Assembly: GCA_001776545.1 (NCBI GenBank)
Contig: MFBZ01000020.1
Coordinates: forward strand, 1-54,574
Direction: 5' to 3'
Length of the DNA: 54,574 bases
Origin: Candidatus Curtissbacteria bacterium RIFCSPLOWO2_12_FULL_41_16
GTDB taxonomy: Bacteria > Patescibacteriota > Microgenomatia > Curtissbacterales > GWA2-41-24
Part shown: piece after piece, positions 43,897 to 52,696 of the stretch
How the letters are laid out: every line of letters begins with the position of its first letter
How positions within the stretch are numbered: the first letter of the stretch is position 1
The notes under the pieces: generated by a model
Databases searched by the model: none
Seen by the model: the letters and a program-made list of their open reading frames with translations, nothing else
Told to the model about the DNA's origin: nothing
Program-made: the position numbers and the translations under genes

Positions 43897-44672
43897 AAAT
43901 TTCCGCGCTGATTTTAACTCACAATGAAGAAAAAATGTTAAAGGATTGTTTAAAACAGTTAAACTTCGTTGACGAGATTATAGTTCTGGATCAAGCTTCA
44001 ACCGATCAAACCGTTGATATTGCCAAAATTTATGCCAACAAGGTTGTCAGCGCAAGTTCTGAAGATTTCGCTAAAAATCGCCAATTACTCGCCGAGTCTG
44101 CAAAAGGCAAGTGGCTCCTCTATATCGATGCGGACGAAAGATTAAACAGCGACAACGTCCAGGAGATCAAAAAAGCGCTAAAAACCAAGAAATATGCCGC
44201 CTATTTTTTTGCCAGAAAAAACATAATTCTAGGCAAATGGCTAAAGCATGGGGGTTGGTGGCCGGATTTAGCACCAAGACTTTTTCAAAAAGACAAACTT
44301 TTAGGCTGGCAGGGTTCGGTTCACGAGAGTCCAATCGTTCAGGGCGAATTTGGATATTTCACTGCCCCGATTGTCCACTTCACCGCGCAAAACATCAGCT
44401 CAATGCTTGCAAAAACTACAAAATGGGCTCAAATCGAGGCCAGACTTTTTTATTCCGGGCGAAAAAACCCCACCATTAACATTTTAAGAGTCGCAAAATC
44501 GCTGGTTTCTGAATTCACAAGTCGCTTTTTTGGGAAACTAGGATTTTTAGACGGTCAAATTGGTTTAATTGAATCTATCTATCAAGCGCTTCACAGATGT
44601 ATCATTTTAGTTTATCTTTGGGAGTTACAGAATGGCTCAGAAAAGAAATCTCGACAGGTTAAAGGAAAATAA
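43893..44672 (+). CDS. GT2 glycosyltransferase, WaaE/KdtX-like
   Basis: 259 residues. ALILTHNEEKMLKDCL, IIVLDQASTDQT, AKGKWLLYIDADERL, LGKWLKHGGWWPDLAPRLFQKD and VHESPIVQGEFGYF align with the protein at 36596, so the two are paralogues. They belong to the group that adds a sugar to lipopolysaccharide-like cores. ATG 43893 overlaps the previous stop (ATGA), preferred over an upstream start inside the preceding gene. The 3' end overlaps the methyltransferase gene by 41 nt. Confidence 0.9.
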   Translation: MKISALILTHNEEKMLKDCLKQLNFVDEIIVLDQASTDQTVDIAKIYANKVVSASSEDFAKNRQLLAESAKGKWLLYIDADERLNSDNVQEIKKALKTKKYAAYFFARKNIILGKWLKHGGWWPDLAPRLFQKDKLLGWQGSVHESPIVQGEFGYFTAPIVHFTAQNISSMLAKTTKWAQIEARLFYSGRKNPTINILRVAKSLVSEFTSRFFGKLGFLDGQIGLIESIYQALHRCIILVYLWELQNGSEKKSRQVKGK

Positions 44673-45363
44673 AAATTTGCTTTTTTACGACACCTACGAA
44701 CGCCATAGAAAGATCGCCAGCTTCATCAAAAGCAGAGAAACCGTGCTCGATGTCGGCGGTGAACTTAACCTTCTTTCAAAATTTTGCAATCCCAAAAAAA
44801 TTGTTGTCGCCAATATCGCAAGAAGTATTGAGGAAAGCGATGTTATTATAAAAAAAGATAAATTACCGTTCGCTTCGAATTCTTTTGACACAGTTTGCGC
44901 AATTGACGTTTTGGAACACCTCCCTAAAAATGACAGGTCTAAATTTATTAAAAATTTACTAGCCGTTGCTTCAAAAAAAGTCATAATATCCTTCCCGGTT
45001 GGTACAATAAGACATAACCAATATGAAAAAGAAACTAGAGATTGGCTCTTAAATTTGGGGGAAGATATTACTTATCTTAACGAACATATTAAATACAGCC
45101 TGCCCACAGTTTCAGAAATTCAAACCATCATGCATGGCTTTCATGCGCGACTTTTCTATTCCGGTAATATCATGATCAACAAACTATTGTTCCGTTTTTT
45201 AATGTTTGATCCGAAGATTAAATTTTTAAGAAAAATAATTTACTGTCTAAAGCTTATTTTCAATTTTGTAACCAACCCTCTTCTTTACCTTTTTTTGTCA
45301 AACAAAGGATTTTCTGATTCTGTCAATAGGGCCTATCTGGTAGTCGAGAAAGGGAAAAAATGA
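44632..45363 (+). CDS. SAM-dependent methyltransferase (Methyltransf_11-like)
   Basis: 243 residues. Class I fold: motif I VLDVGGELN, an acidic strand, and LPFASNSFDTVCAIDVLEHL with the usual DVLEHL post-motif. The N-terminal DTYERHRKIASFI and C-terminal hydrophobic stretch (LIYCLKLIFNFVTNPLLYLF) suggest contact with the membrane and a lipid-linked glycan or lipid as substrate. Methylation may cap a growing glycan, which is inference from context. Motif I has GGEL rather than GxGxG. It overlaps genes on both sides. Confidence 0.85.
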   Translation: MAQKRNLDRLKENKNLLFYDTYERHRKIASFIKSRETVLDVGGELNLLSKFCNPKKIVVANIARSIEESDVIIKKDKLPFASNSFDTVCAIDVLEHLPKNDRSKFIKNLLAVASKKVIISFPVGTIRHNQYEKETRDWLLNLGEDITYLNEHIKYSLPTVSEIQTIMHGFHARLFYSGNIMINKLLFRFLMFDPKIKFLRKIIYCLKLIFNFVTNPLLYLFLSNKGFSDSVNRAYLVVEKGKK

Positions 45364-46409
45364 AATTCGGGTTTTATAGTCCGTATTTGGATACTTTCGG
45401 TGGGGGAGAAAGGTACATACTTACTTTAGCTTCTCACCTTTCTAAAAATCACCTCGTTGATATTTTTTGGGACGATCCGAATATAAAGCCATCGCTTGCG
45501 CGTTTTCTCAAAATTGACCTGACTAAAATAAGATTTACTAAAAATATTTTCAAAAAAAACCTTTTTGAAAAAACCTTTTTGACTTTCGGCTATAATTTGA
45601 TATTCGTACTTTCAGACGGCAGTATCCCTCTAACTTTCGCTTCAAAAAATATTCTTCACTTTCAAGTTCCGTTTAATTTTCCACAAGTAAACTTAGCCGC
45701 AAAAATCAAGCTCAAACGGTATCGGTATGTGATTTGTAATTCTCATTTTACAAAAAGTTTTATCGATAAAAGCTTTAAAGTCGACTCACGTGTTATTTAT
45801 CCGCCGGTGGATGTTAAATCAATAACACCAGGCCAAAAAGAAAAATTAATACTTTCAGTAGGGAGATTTAGCCGTAAACAACTCCATCCCAAAAATCAGG
45901 AGGTTTTAATTGAAGTTTTTAAAGAAGTTGCCAAGAAGGCTCCCGGGTGGAAACTTGTTCTTGTCGGACAAGCTAAAAAAGAGGACTCCAAATATATTAG
46001 GAGCTTAAAAAAACAGGCCCGTGGTCATGCGATCAAAATCATTGAAAACTTAAAGGTGGATAAGTTAAGAAAGCTTTATTCCCAGGCTTCAATATATTGG
46101 CATGCGACTGGTTTTGGTGAGGATGAAAATAAAAACCCACAGATGATGGAACACTTCGGTATTTCGACGGTCGAGGCTTGCGCTGCTGGAGCGGTGCCTG
46201 TGGTTATTGGCAAAGGAGGTCAGAAGGAAATAGTCCAAGACGGCAAAAACGGTCTGCTTTGGATGACCAAGTCCGAGCTTTATGAAACATCTTTATCGCT
46301 CATAAATAATAAAGGTCAACTCCGAAGTCTCTCTCGGGCAGCCGTCAAAAACAGTAAAAGATTTTCTCAAGAGGTTTTTTTCCGTGAATATGAAAAAATC
46401 ATCTTTTAA
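45360..46409 (+). CDS. GT4 glycosyltransferase
   Basis: 349 residues with the GT-B fold. N-terminal GFYSPYLDTFGGGERYILTLA contains the acceptor-side Gly loop. The C-terminal half has RFSRKQLHPKNQEVLIEVFKE, LVLVGQA, KLYSQASIYWHATGFGED and HFGISTVEACAAGAVPVVIGKGGQKEIV, the E-x7-E type donor-binding region of GT4 retaining enzymes. WHATGF and MMEHFGI resemble the ALG11/PimA-like group, so a GDP- or UDP-hexose donor is likely. It is the only GT-B transferase in the window. Coupled to the methyltransferase by ATGA. Confidence 0.92.
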   Translation: MKFGFYSPYLDTFGGGERYILTLASHLSKNHLVDIFWDDPNIKPSLARFLKIDLTKIRFTKNIFKKNLFEKTFLTFGYNLIFVLSDGSIPLTFASKNILHFQVPFNFPQVNLAAKIKLKRYRYVICNSHFTKSFIDKSFKVDSRVIYPPVDVKSITPGQKEKLILSVGRFSRKQLHPKNQEVLIEVFKEVAKKAPGWKLVLVGQAKKEDSKYIRSLKKQARGHAIKIIENLKVDKLRKLYSQASIYWHATGFGEDENKNPQMMEHFGISTVEACAAGAVPVVIGKGGQKEIVQDGKNGLLWMTKSELYETSLSLINNKGQLRSLSRAAVKNSKRFSQEVFFREYEKIIF

Positions 46410-48720
46410 CCTGATCTTTGGTCTGGTTTTAACTTGCATTTTAACGTTTCTTTTTTTCTTCCCCCATCTTTTAAAAGGTAAGATACCGATCCCGGCGGAT
46501 AGTCTTTTAGGGCTCTACCACCCGTTCAGGGATAATTCATACACTGGCTACACTCCGGGGCGGTTTCCGGTTAAAAACCCATTAATTACCGACCCGGTTC
46601 TTCAAACATATTCTTGGCGGGCTCTTACCATCGACAACATTAAGGAAGGCAATTTACCACTATGGAATCCTTATAGTTTTTCTGGCCAACCGCTTCTTGC
46701 CAATATTCAATCAGCTCCGTTTCAAGTAACTAACATTTTGTTTTTTATCTTCCCATTTAAAATCGCCTGGGGTATCCAGGTGATTTTAACCTCAATTTTG
46801 ACAAGTCTTTTTATGTTTCTCTTTTTAAAAGACTTAAAGCTTGCCAGCATTGCATCGGTTTTTGGAGCGGTTATTTTGCCTTTTACGGGATTTTTTATTG
46901 CTTGGCTTACTTGGGGTACAGTTATTGCCTCGGCAATGTGGTTGCCGCTTACCCTACTTTCTATAAATAAACTAAAAGCCAAGGTTTCCGGCTTGTGGTT
47001 TTTGATTCTAGTATTTACCCTCGTGCAATCCCTTTTATCCGGACACTGGCAAACAGCCTTTTATGTTAGTTCTTGCGCGTTTTTTTATTTTCTCTTTCTC
47101 CTTCTCAAATCAAGAAATTTAAGAGGATCTCTGGTCATTTTTGCCGCGTTTATACTTGCGGTTTTAATAGCTGGAGTACAACTTGTTCCTTCACTGGAAT
47201 TTATTAAATATTCAGCAAGAAACATCGACCAAGGATATTACCCGCAAAGACCCGATTGGTTTCTACCACCCCAGCACCTAATTCAGTTAGTTGCTCCTGA
47301 CTTCTTTGGCAATCCTGCAAAATATAATTATTGGGGAATCTGGAACTATGCGGAATTTGTTAGTTTTATTGGAATAGTTCCTTTTGTTTTTGTTCTTGTG
47401 TCATTTCTTAAAAAGGAAAGTAAAACATTTTTTTTTGTAATTCTGGCAGCAGTGTCCTTAATGCTTGCGCTTGCAAATCCAATTTCAAAAATCCCCTATG
47501 TTACCCACGTACCACTTGTATCTTCGATGCAACCGTCCCGAATCATTCTCCTTTTCGTCTTTTCCCTGACCGTTTTAGCGGCCTATGGTTTTGATTATTT
47601 CTTAAAAGAAAAATTAAAATTTAAAATATTTTTTCCTGCGATTATTGTTCTTATAGTTTTACTTGCCTTGGCACTTTACACCTTCCTCCAAAAAGACTCC
47701 TTCCCGCTTGCGGGTAATATTGACGCCAGAAGTGTTGCTTTGCGGAATTTGGTTTTGCCAATTACCTTCTCGTTGACCTTTTTATTTCTGATGGTTTTGC
47801 GATTTGCCAAAATCTCCAAGAAAATTATTATACTTGCAATATTCCTAATTACTTTAGCCGATTTGTACAGATTTGGATATAAATTCACTCCTTTTTCAAA
47901 ACTATCTCAAATTTTTCCCAAAACAGAAACGACAGCCTATTTGGCCAGTCAAGAAAAACCCTTTAGAATACTTTCAACTGACCGCCGCCTGATGCACCCC
48001 AATATCTCCGGTGTTTACCAAATTGAGTCCGCCGACGGCTATGACCCTCTATACTTGCAAAAGTATGGCCAATTGGTCTCTGTCTGGCAAACAAGCAATC
48101 CTAAAGTCGCCAGCGGTTCTTTCAACCGGATAATTACGCCCCAAAAGTACGACTCAAAACTGGTAGATCTTTTGAATGTTAAATATATTTTAAGCTTTGA
48201 TGAAATCGAAAGTCCGAATTTAATTAAAGTTTTTGAAGAGGGGGAAACAAAAGTTTACGAGAATCTACGAGTTTTGCCTCGTGCTTTTTTTGCCGAAGAG
48301 ATAGTTAAAGCAGCAAGCGACAAGGAGGAACTCGCCAAAATTTTGGATGATAGTTTTAATCTGTCAACTTCTGCCACGTCTTACAAATTCAGTTTTGAAA
48401 AGCAAAATATTTTGGCGAAAGTTAATTTTGAAAAGTACACCGACCAAGTATTGGTGCTAAAAACAGTCACCGACAAAGAATCGCCACTAATTATTTCAAA
48501 TGTATTTTATCCCGGGTGGCAAGCATATATTGATGGCAAAAAAACCGATATTCACGAAGTAGACTATATGTTTCAATCAGTCATCATCCCCGAAGGCCGG
48601 CACGAGGTTAAATTTCAGTTTAGACCAAAATCTTTTTATAATGGTCTTTATCTTTCGATCCTAGGGCTGTTCGGAGCGATTTTAATATCAATATTTTTAT
48701 GGAAAAGAAAATATCGGTAA
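46390..48720 (+). CDS. YfhO-family membrane glycosyltransferase
   Basis: 776 residues, paralogue of the protein at 21781. Shared blocks: IPIPADSLLGLYHPF, NPLITDPVLQTYSWR, LPLWNPYSFSGQPLLANIQSAPF, SGHWQTAFY, VAPDFFGNPAKYNYWG, and at the C-terminus FYPGWQAYIDGKKTDIHEVDYMFQSV and RHEVKFQFRPKSF. About 12 membrane helices plus an outer domain. The ATG at 46390 is chosen; a GTG at 46384 is the other option, and both overlap the GT4 gene. The role is outer-face sugar transfer by analogy with YfhO. Confidence 0.88.
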   Translation: MKKSSFNLIFGLVLTCILTFLFFFPHLLKGKIPIPADSLLGLYHPFRDNSYTGYTPGRFPVKNPLITDPVLQTYSWRALTIDNIKEGNLPLWNPYSFSGQPLLANIQSAPFQVTNILFFIFPFKIAWGIQVILTSILTSLFMFLFLKDLKLASIASVFGAVILPFTGFFIAWLTWGTVIASAMWLPLTLLSINKLKAKVSGLWFLILVFTLVQSLLSGHWQTAFYVSSCAFFYFLFLLLKSRNLRGSLVIFAAFILAVLIAGVQLVPSLEFIKYSARNIDQGYYPQRPDWFLPPQHLIQLVAPDFFGNPAKYNYWGIWNYAEFVSFIGIVPFVFVLVSFLKKESKTFFFVILAAVSLMLALANPISKIPYVTHVPLVSSMQPSRIILLFVFSLTVLAAYGFDYFLKEKLKFKIFFPAIIVLIVLLALALYTFLQKDSFPLAGNIDARSVALRNLVLPITFSLTFLFLMVLRFAKISKKIIILAIFLITLADLYRFGYKFTPFSKLSQIFPKTETTAYLASQEKPFRILSTDRRLMHPNISGVYQIESADGYDPLYLQKYGQLVSVWQTSNPKVASGSFNRIITPQKYDSKLVDLLNVKYILSFDEIESPNLIKVFEEGETKVYENLRVLPRAFFAEEIVKAASDKEELAKILDDSFNLSTSATSYKFSFEKQNILAKVNFEKYTDQVLVLKTVTDKESPLIISNVFYPGWQAYIDGKKTDIHEVDYMFQSVIIPEGRHEVKFQFRPKSFYNGLYLSILGLFGAILISIFLWKRKYR

Positions 48721-49631
48721 TAATTCCAAATTACAACGGCAAACATCTCCTTGGAAAAAACCTGCCGAGTGTTATTAAAAACTGCTCCAACTGTCAAATT
48801 ATTGTTATCGATGATGCTTCAACTGACGAGTCGGTAGATTTTATTCGGAAAAACTTCGGTCAGATAAAGTTAATTGTAAATAAGAAAAATTCAGGTTTTG
48901 CTTGTTCGATAAACATTGCCGTAAATAAAGCGGGCGGCAATTTGGTTCTTCTTTTAAATTCGGATGTTTCTCCAAGAACTGATTTTTTAAAACCCGCTCT
49001 TGCCCGCTTTGAAAATAAATTAAAAAGGCAGCCGGTCTTTGCGGTTGGCCTTGCCGATCTTTCCCATGAGGATAGCAAGGTAGTTGTCAGGGGTAGGGGA
49101 GGCGCAGTTTTTGATAAAGGTTTTGTCAGGCATTTTGCGGTTTTGCCAGAACCCGGAGAAACCCTTTGGGTTTCCGGCGGTTCCGGCCTTTTTGACAGGC
49201 GAAAATTTTTAGAACTTGGGGGACTTGATCCCATTTTTGCACCGTTTTATTGGGAGGATATCGATTTATGCTATCGAGCTCAAAAATCCGGTCTTGCTTG
49301 TCTGTTTGAGCCGAAAGCCCGCGTTGATCACTTTCATAAAGAAGGAATAATCCGCAAAAAATACTCAAAGTTTTTCATCAAAACTGTTGCCTACAAAAAC
49401 CAATTCCTCTTTGTTTGGAAAAACATATCTGACTACTTAATGCTTACCCGGCATTTGCTCTGGCTTCCTTATCATTTTGCCAAGTCGTTAGTGATCTTTG
49501 ATTTTGCATTTTTTGCCGGTTTTTTCTGGGCAATATTAAAATTGCCAAAACTTATTCTTAATTACCAGCAGCCAGAAACCAACCACCAGCTACCAGATCG
49601 GGAGGTCTTAAAAAAATTTGCAAAACCATAA
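48699..49631 (+). CDS. GT2 glycosyltransferase (rhamnosyltransferase-like)
   Basis: 310 residues. VIIPNYNGKHLLGKNLPSVI, IVIDDASTDESVDF, NSGFACSINIAVNKAGGNLVLLLNSDV and PFYWEDIDLCYRAQKSGLACLFEPKARVDHFH mark a GT2 family transferase like that at 42994. The C-terminus carries an amphipathic or membrane-associated stretch (HFAKSLVIFDFAFFAGFFW) and ends in residues encoded by a CCAG-rich repeat (49564-49595). The 5' end overlaps the YfhO-like gene by 22 nt and the 3' end overlaps the next GT by 14 nt. Confidence 0.9.
   Translation: MEKKISVIIPNYNGKHLLGKNLPSVIKNCSNCQIIVIDDASTDESVDFIRKNFGQIKLIVNKKNSGFACSINIAVNKAGGNLVLLLNSDVSPRTDFLKPALARFENKLKRQPVFAVGLADLSHEDSKVVVRGRGGAVFDKGFVRHFAVLPEPGETLWVSGGSGLFDRRKFLELGGLDPIFAPFYWEDIDLCYRAQKSGLACLFEPKARVDHFHKEGIIRKKYSKFFIKTVAYKNQFLFVWKNISDYLMLTRHLLWLPYHFAKSLVIFDFAFFAGFFWAILKLPKLILNYQQPETNHQLPDREVLKKFAKP
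49564..49595 (+). repeat. Degenerate CCAGC/CCAG repeat at a gene 3' end
   Basis: CCAG occurs four times within 32 nt (ACCAGCAGCCAGAAACC..., then ACCACCAGCTACC). It encodes the polar tail YQQPETNHQLPD of the GT2 protein. It resembles low-complexity repeats rather than conserved coding sequence. Confidence 0.5.
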
Positions 49632-50388
49632 TATCCTTTGGAATCCAAAACTTGCCCCCAAAATCATTGTTGTCATGCCGGCTTATAATGCCCAAACGAC
49701 AGTAAAAAAAACTTACGATGATTTACCCAAAGATTTAATCCAGGAAGTTATTCTTGTTGACGATGCCTCGCATGATAAAACAGCAGAACGCGCCAGAGAA
49801 ATCGGTATCACCGTTTATACCCATCGGGAAAATAAAGGTTACGGTGGTAATCAAAAAACTTGCTATGACCAAGCACTAAAGCGCAAACCTGACATTGTTG
49901 TTATGGTCCACCCCGACTATCAATATGATGCAAGACTTGTTGGTGTTTTATGCGAACCAATTGTTAATGGTCGAACCGATATTATGCTTGGGTCACGAAT
50001 CCAAACAAGAAAACAAGTATTGGCAGGAGGAATGCCACTCTGGAAATATTTTGCCAACCGTATCTTAACTTTAGTTGAAAATCTGGCAATGGGTTTAAAC
50101 CTTTCGGAGTATCATACTGGTTTTAGAGCTTTTTCAGTAAAGGTCTTTAAGACTATTCCTTATAGCCAATTCTCAAATGATTTTGTTTTTGATCAACAAA
50201 TATTAATTTCAGCCTTATCTTACGGTTTTAATATTTCCGAGATTCCCGTTCCTTGCAAATATTTCCCCGAAGCTTCCTCCATCAACTTCCGCCGCTCGGC
50301 CAAATATGGCATCTTAACTCTATGGACCGTTTTTACTTACCTTTTGCACCAGGCCGGTTTGATTAAATTTAGGATATTAAAAAAATAA
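49618..50388 (+). CDS. GT2 polyprenyl-phosphate glycosyltransferase (DPM1-like)
   Basis: 256 residues. IIVVMPAYNAQTTVKK, VILVDDASHDKT, NKGYGGNQKTCYDQAL, VMVHPDYQYD, LGSRI and YHTGFRAFS place it with dolichyl-phosphate-mannose-synthase-like enzymes. Its HPDYQYD replaces the usual DADxQ metal motif. A TTG start at 49618 lies 12 nt after GGAGG (49601-49605); no ATG precedes the catalytic region. The 23-nt gap to the convergent gene after it is AT-rich and holds nothing I can identify. Confidence 0.87.
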   Translation: MQNHNILWNPKLAPKIIVVMPAYNAQTTVKKTYDDLPKDLIQEVILVDDASHDKTAERAREIGITVYTHRENKGYGGNQKTCYDQALKRKPDIVVMVHPDYQYDARLVGVLCEPIVNGRTDIMLGSRIQTRKQVLAGGMPLWKYFANRILTLVENLAMGLNLSEYHTGFRAFSVKVFKTIPYSQFSNDFVFDQQILISALSYGFNISEIPVPCKYFPEASSINFRRSAKYGILTLWTVFTYLLHQAGLIKFRILKK

Positions 50389-50410
50389 AAAAATATAAAA
50401 ATCCGCTTTG

Positions 50411-51631
50411 CTAATGCAAATAGTTGAAGAAATCAAGTAGGGGATATGAATTCCAAATACTTGCCATATAAAAAGAGTCAAAGATAATGCCTGCAGTTAT
50501 AAGAACTTTAGCAGTTGATGTCAGTCCTCTCCCAAAGGCCGACAAAAGCATCAAAAACAACAAAGGCAGGAAATCTAAGCTGTATCTGTATCCGAATTGA
50601 GATGCGCCCATTCCAAAATAGACCAAAGATGGAAACAAAAGAATGGCAATTGTAATTATGGCTGAGAATGTGTAGGGTTTAATCTTTGCCATAAAAAGAT
50701 AAAAGAATAATGGCGAAGTAAACCAAATTGCCATACCGAATTGGTTTGCCCGAAAGTACGGAAAGTCTAAAATAAATTGGTAAAATTCTTTTTTGACCGG
50801 TTCCGGGGGCATCACCAAAAGAGCGTATAAATTTGCGGGAATGTGCACAGGGCTGAACCATCCGAGTTTGTAATTGTAATAATTCTTGTCCAAAACCGAG
50901 ACGTTGCGCGTGTAGCCTGTATCAAAAACTGAACCAAACCTGCGAAAATTGTAAAGTCCCGATATTGTTATTGAGAAAAATATTGGTAAAAGTAACAAAA
51001 CAAGGCTTTTTTGAAAGTTGAGTTTTGTTCTATTTCGAAAAATTTCTAGCAGAAAAAATAGTGTCATACCAAATAATGTAATTCTAGTGGCCCCGGCAGT
51101 TGCCACCAAAACCCCAATAACAAGCCACCTTCTTTTTGAGAAATATTCCAAAAGTGATAAAACTACAAATGCCGTCCCGACAGCCTGCACGATATAAGCC
51201 GAGATATTTACCAGTCCCACAAAATATAAAACAGTCCCAAAGACAAAGAAGTTTGAAAGCCAAAAAGCATCAATCCCGCTAAATTTAAATTTTCTGGTCA
51301 GCATAAAGATTGCAACATAAGTTATAACCAAAGAAATAATTGATAATGTTATTTGTGGGAAATTCTTTCCCCAAGCTGCAACTGCCGGCATCAAAAGAAT
51401 TGAAGGTATCGGTCCAAAAAACAAATATTGCTTACCTTTAAAATCAACAAAATCACCATTCGGCAAATTATTTGGTGACAGGAAAAGATCACCATTAATA
51501 AAACTTTGTGCGAGAAGTGAGAAGTGTTTGTCGATGTTGAACCATCCCGCCCGATAAGTGATAAAGCCCGCAAAAACTGCAAAGATAAAAACCGAAAGCG
51601 GGGCGGCAAAAGAAAGATTGATTTTGAACAT
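50411..51631 (-). CDS. Polytopic membrane protein, probable GT-C-like glycosyltransferase
   Basis: 406 residues with about ten hydrophobic segments. The N-terminal loop contains FNIDKHFSLLAQSFINGDLFLSPNNLPNGDFVDFKGKQYLFFGPIPSILLMP, a layout (D/K-H followed by YLFFGPxPS) seen in membrane proteins of the GT-C/GT39-like type. GATRITLFG and YFGMGASQFGYRYSLDFLP follow. No definite family is claimed. It follows the CoA fusion gene by 15 nt on the same strand; a TATAAT-like sequence overlaps the end of that gene. Confidence 0.7.
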   Translation of the reverse strand: MFKINLSFAAPLSVFIFAVFAGFITYRAGWFNIDKHFSLLAQSFINGDLFLSPNNLPNGDFVDFKGKQYLFFGPIPSILLMPAVAAWGKNFPQITLSIISLVITYVAIFMLTRKFKFSGIDAFWLSNFFVFGTVLYFVGLVNISAYIVQAVGTAFVVLSLLEYFSKRRWLVIGVLVATAGATRITLFGMTLFFLLEIFRNRTKLNFQKSLVLLLLPIFFSITISGLYNFRRFGSVFDTGYTRNVSVLDKNYYNYKLGWFSPVHIPANLYALLVMPPEPVKKEFYQFILDFPYFRANQFGMAIWFTSPLFFYLFMAKIKPYTFSAIITIAILLFPSLVYFGMGASQFGYRYSLDFLPLLFLMLLSAFGRGLTSTAKVLITAGIIFDSFYMASIWNSYPLLDFFNYLH

Positions 51632-51646
51632 AAGCTGAATGATTTA

Positions 51647-52651
51647 TTATATAATAATTTTAAATTGCCCTAAAATTTTTAAAAATTCTGCCTTTTTTTC
51701 TTCTGTGACTTTTACGCAAACTACTCCCTGGTCAGGCTGACCGTAAAAAACCGACGATCCAACCGGTGCCAAAAGCACGACAGGTAAAACTGCCAAATCT
51801 TCCTCTCCAAGTACTCTGATCGCTGCGGGTTTTACCAAGTTCTCCTGGAAAATTTTGATGATTGCCAGGATCAAAGATCTTTTGATACAACCGGCTCTAT
51901 TTATAACAGTTATTGCGGTAATTTTACGGCTAAATCCAAGCTCACTGAGGGTTCTGAATTGTTTTTTCCTGGCAATTTTGAAATCAACAATTGCCAGATT
52001 TAGCAAGATTCCCGCTTTGATAAAATTACTGGTTGTTTGGTCACCAACAGTAATAACCGTAGAATCTAATTGGCGGAATTCGATCTCATCTGTGCTTGAA
52101 AACAGCTGACCGTGTGGCCTGGCAAGCTCCAAGCGAAGTTTTTGAGGGAGATTAAATTGGCCTGTTTGTGATAAGAATTTATAAAAACTGAAACCCTCAC
52201 GGTTGATAATTCCTTCTTTAATTCGGCCTGTGGAAATTATTTTGCCATCATCTGCCACAGCCATTGGGCAGACGATTATAGGAAGCGGCAAAAGACCTGC
52301 TCTTTGACGTTTTTTATTGACGAGACGTCCACCGGCAAATGTTTCAGTGGTTAGCAGAAGACTATCGACAGTTTTATCTGAAAGCGTTGAACCGAAAATA
52401 TCATTTAATAAAACAATTTTGGCACGGGCAAGATATCCCCCTTGTTTAAGAAAAGTCTCAAGTTCACCAAGACGAATCTTTAAATCTCTGGTATCATTTT
52501 TGCCGTTTTTGTGGACCATTTGATCGGTTGTTATCCCGACAGAGACGCGAGCTGCCCGTAAAAAAGCAAACTCCAAAAACCTGCGATGTCCGCGATGCAA
52601 ATAATCAAACGTACCACCACAAGCTAAGTGTTTATATGTATATTGTTTCAC
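51647..52651 (-). CDS. Archaeal-type phosphopantetheine adenylyltransferase fused to DUF359 dephospho-CoA kinase
   Basis: 334 residues carrying the last two steps of CoA synthesis. Residues about 5-155 are the archaeal/eukaryal PPAT domain: LACGGTFDYLHRGHRRFL with the HxGH nucleotidyl-transfer motif, GITTDQMV, LLLTTETFAGG, ISTGRIKEG. Residues about 185-334 match DUF359, the archaeal GTP-dependent dephospho-CoA kinase: VITVGDQTTSNFIKAG, LAIVDFKIARKK, LGEEDLAVLPVVLLAPVGSSVFYGQPDQGVV. In archaea the two are separate proteins. The GTG at 52651 is favoured because TATAAT (52658-52663) lies 6 nt upstream; an ATG at 52666 would add five residues and include that box. Confidence 0.9.
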   Translation of the reverse strand: MKQYTYKHLACGGTFDYLHRGHRRFLEFAFLRAARVSVGITTDQMVHKNGKNDTRDLKIRLGELETFLKQGGYLARAKIVLLNDIFGSTLSDKTVDSLLLTTETFAGGRLVNKKRQRAGLLPLPIIVCPMAVADDGKIISTGRIKEGIINREGFSFYKFLSQTGQFNLPQKLRLELARPHGQLFSSTDEIEFRQLDSTVITVGDQTTSNFIKAGILLNLAIVDFKIARKKQFRTLSELGFSRKITAITVINRAGCIKRSLILAIIKIFQENLVKPAAIRVLGEEDLAVLPVVLLAPVGSSVFYGQPDQGVVCVKVTEEKKAEFLKILGQFKIII

Positions 52652-52657
52652 GCCTAC

Positions 52658-52688
52658 ATTATACATAGCGCAATTTGCATGTTAAAAT
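52658..52688. promoter_or_regulatory. Compact divergent promoter region (CoA fusion and pyrC)
   Basis: Minus strand: TATAAT (52658-52663), 6 nt before GTG 52651, with a weak TTTAAC (52681-52686) as -35. Plus strand: an extended -10 TGTTAAAAT (52680-52688), 8 nt before ATG 52697. Only 45 bp separate the two start codons. A GCAAATTGC-type palindrome lies between them. Confidence 0.5.
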
Positions 52689-52696
52689 CAAAAAAA

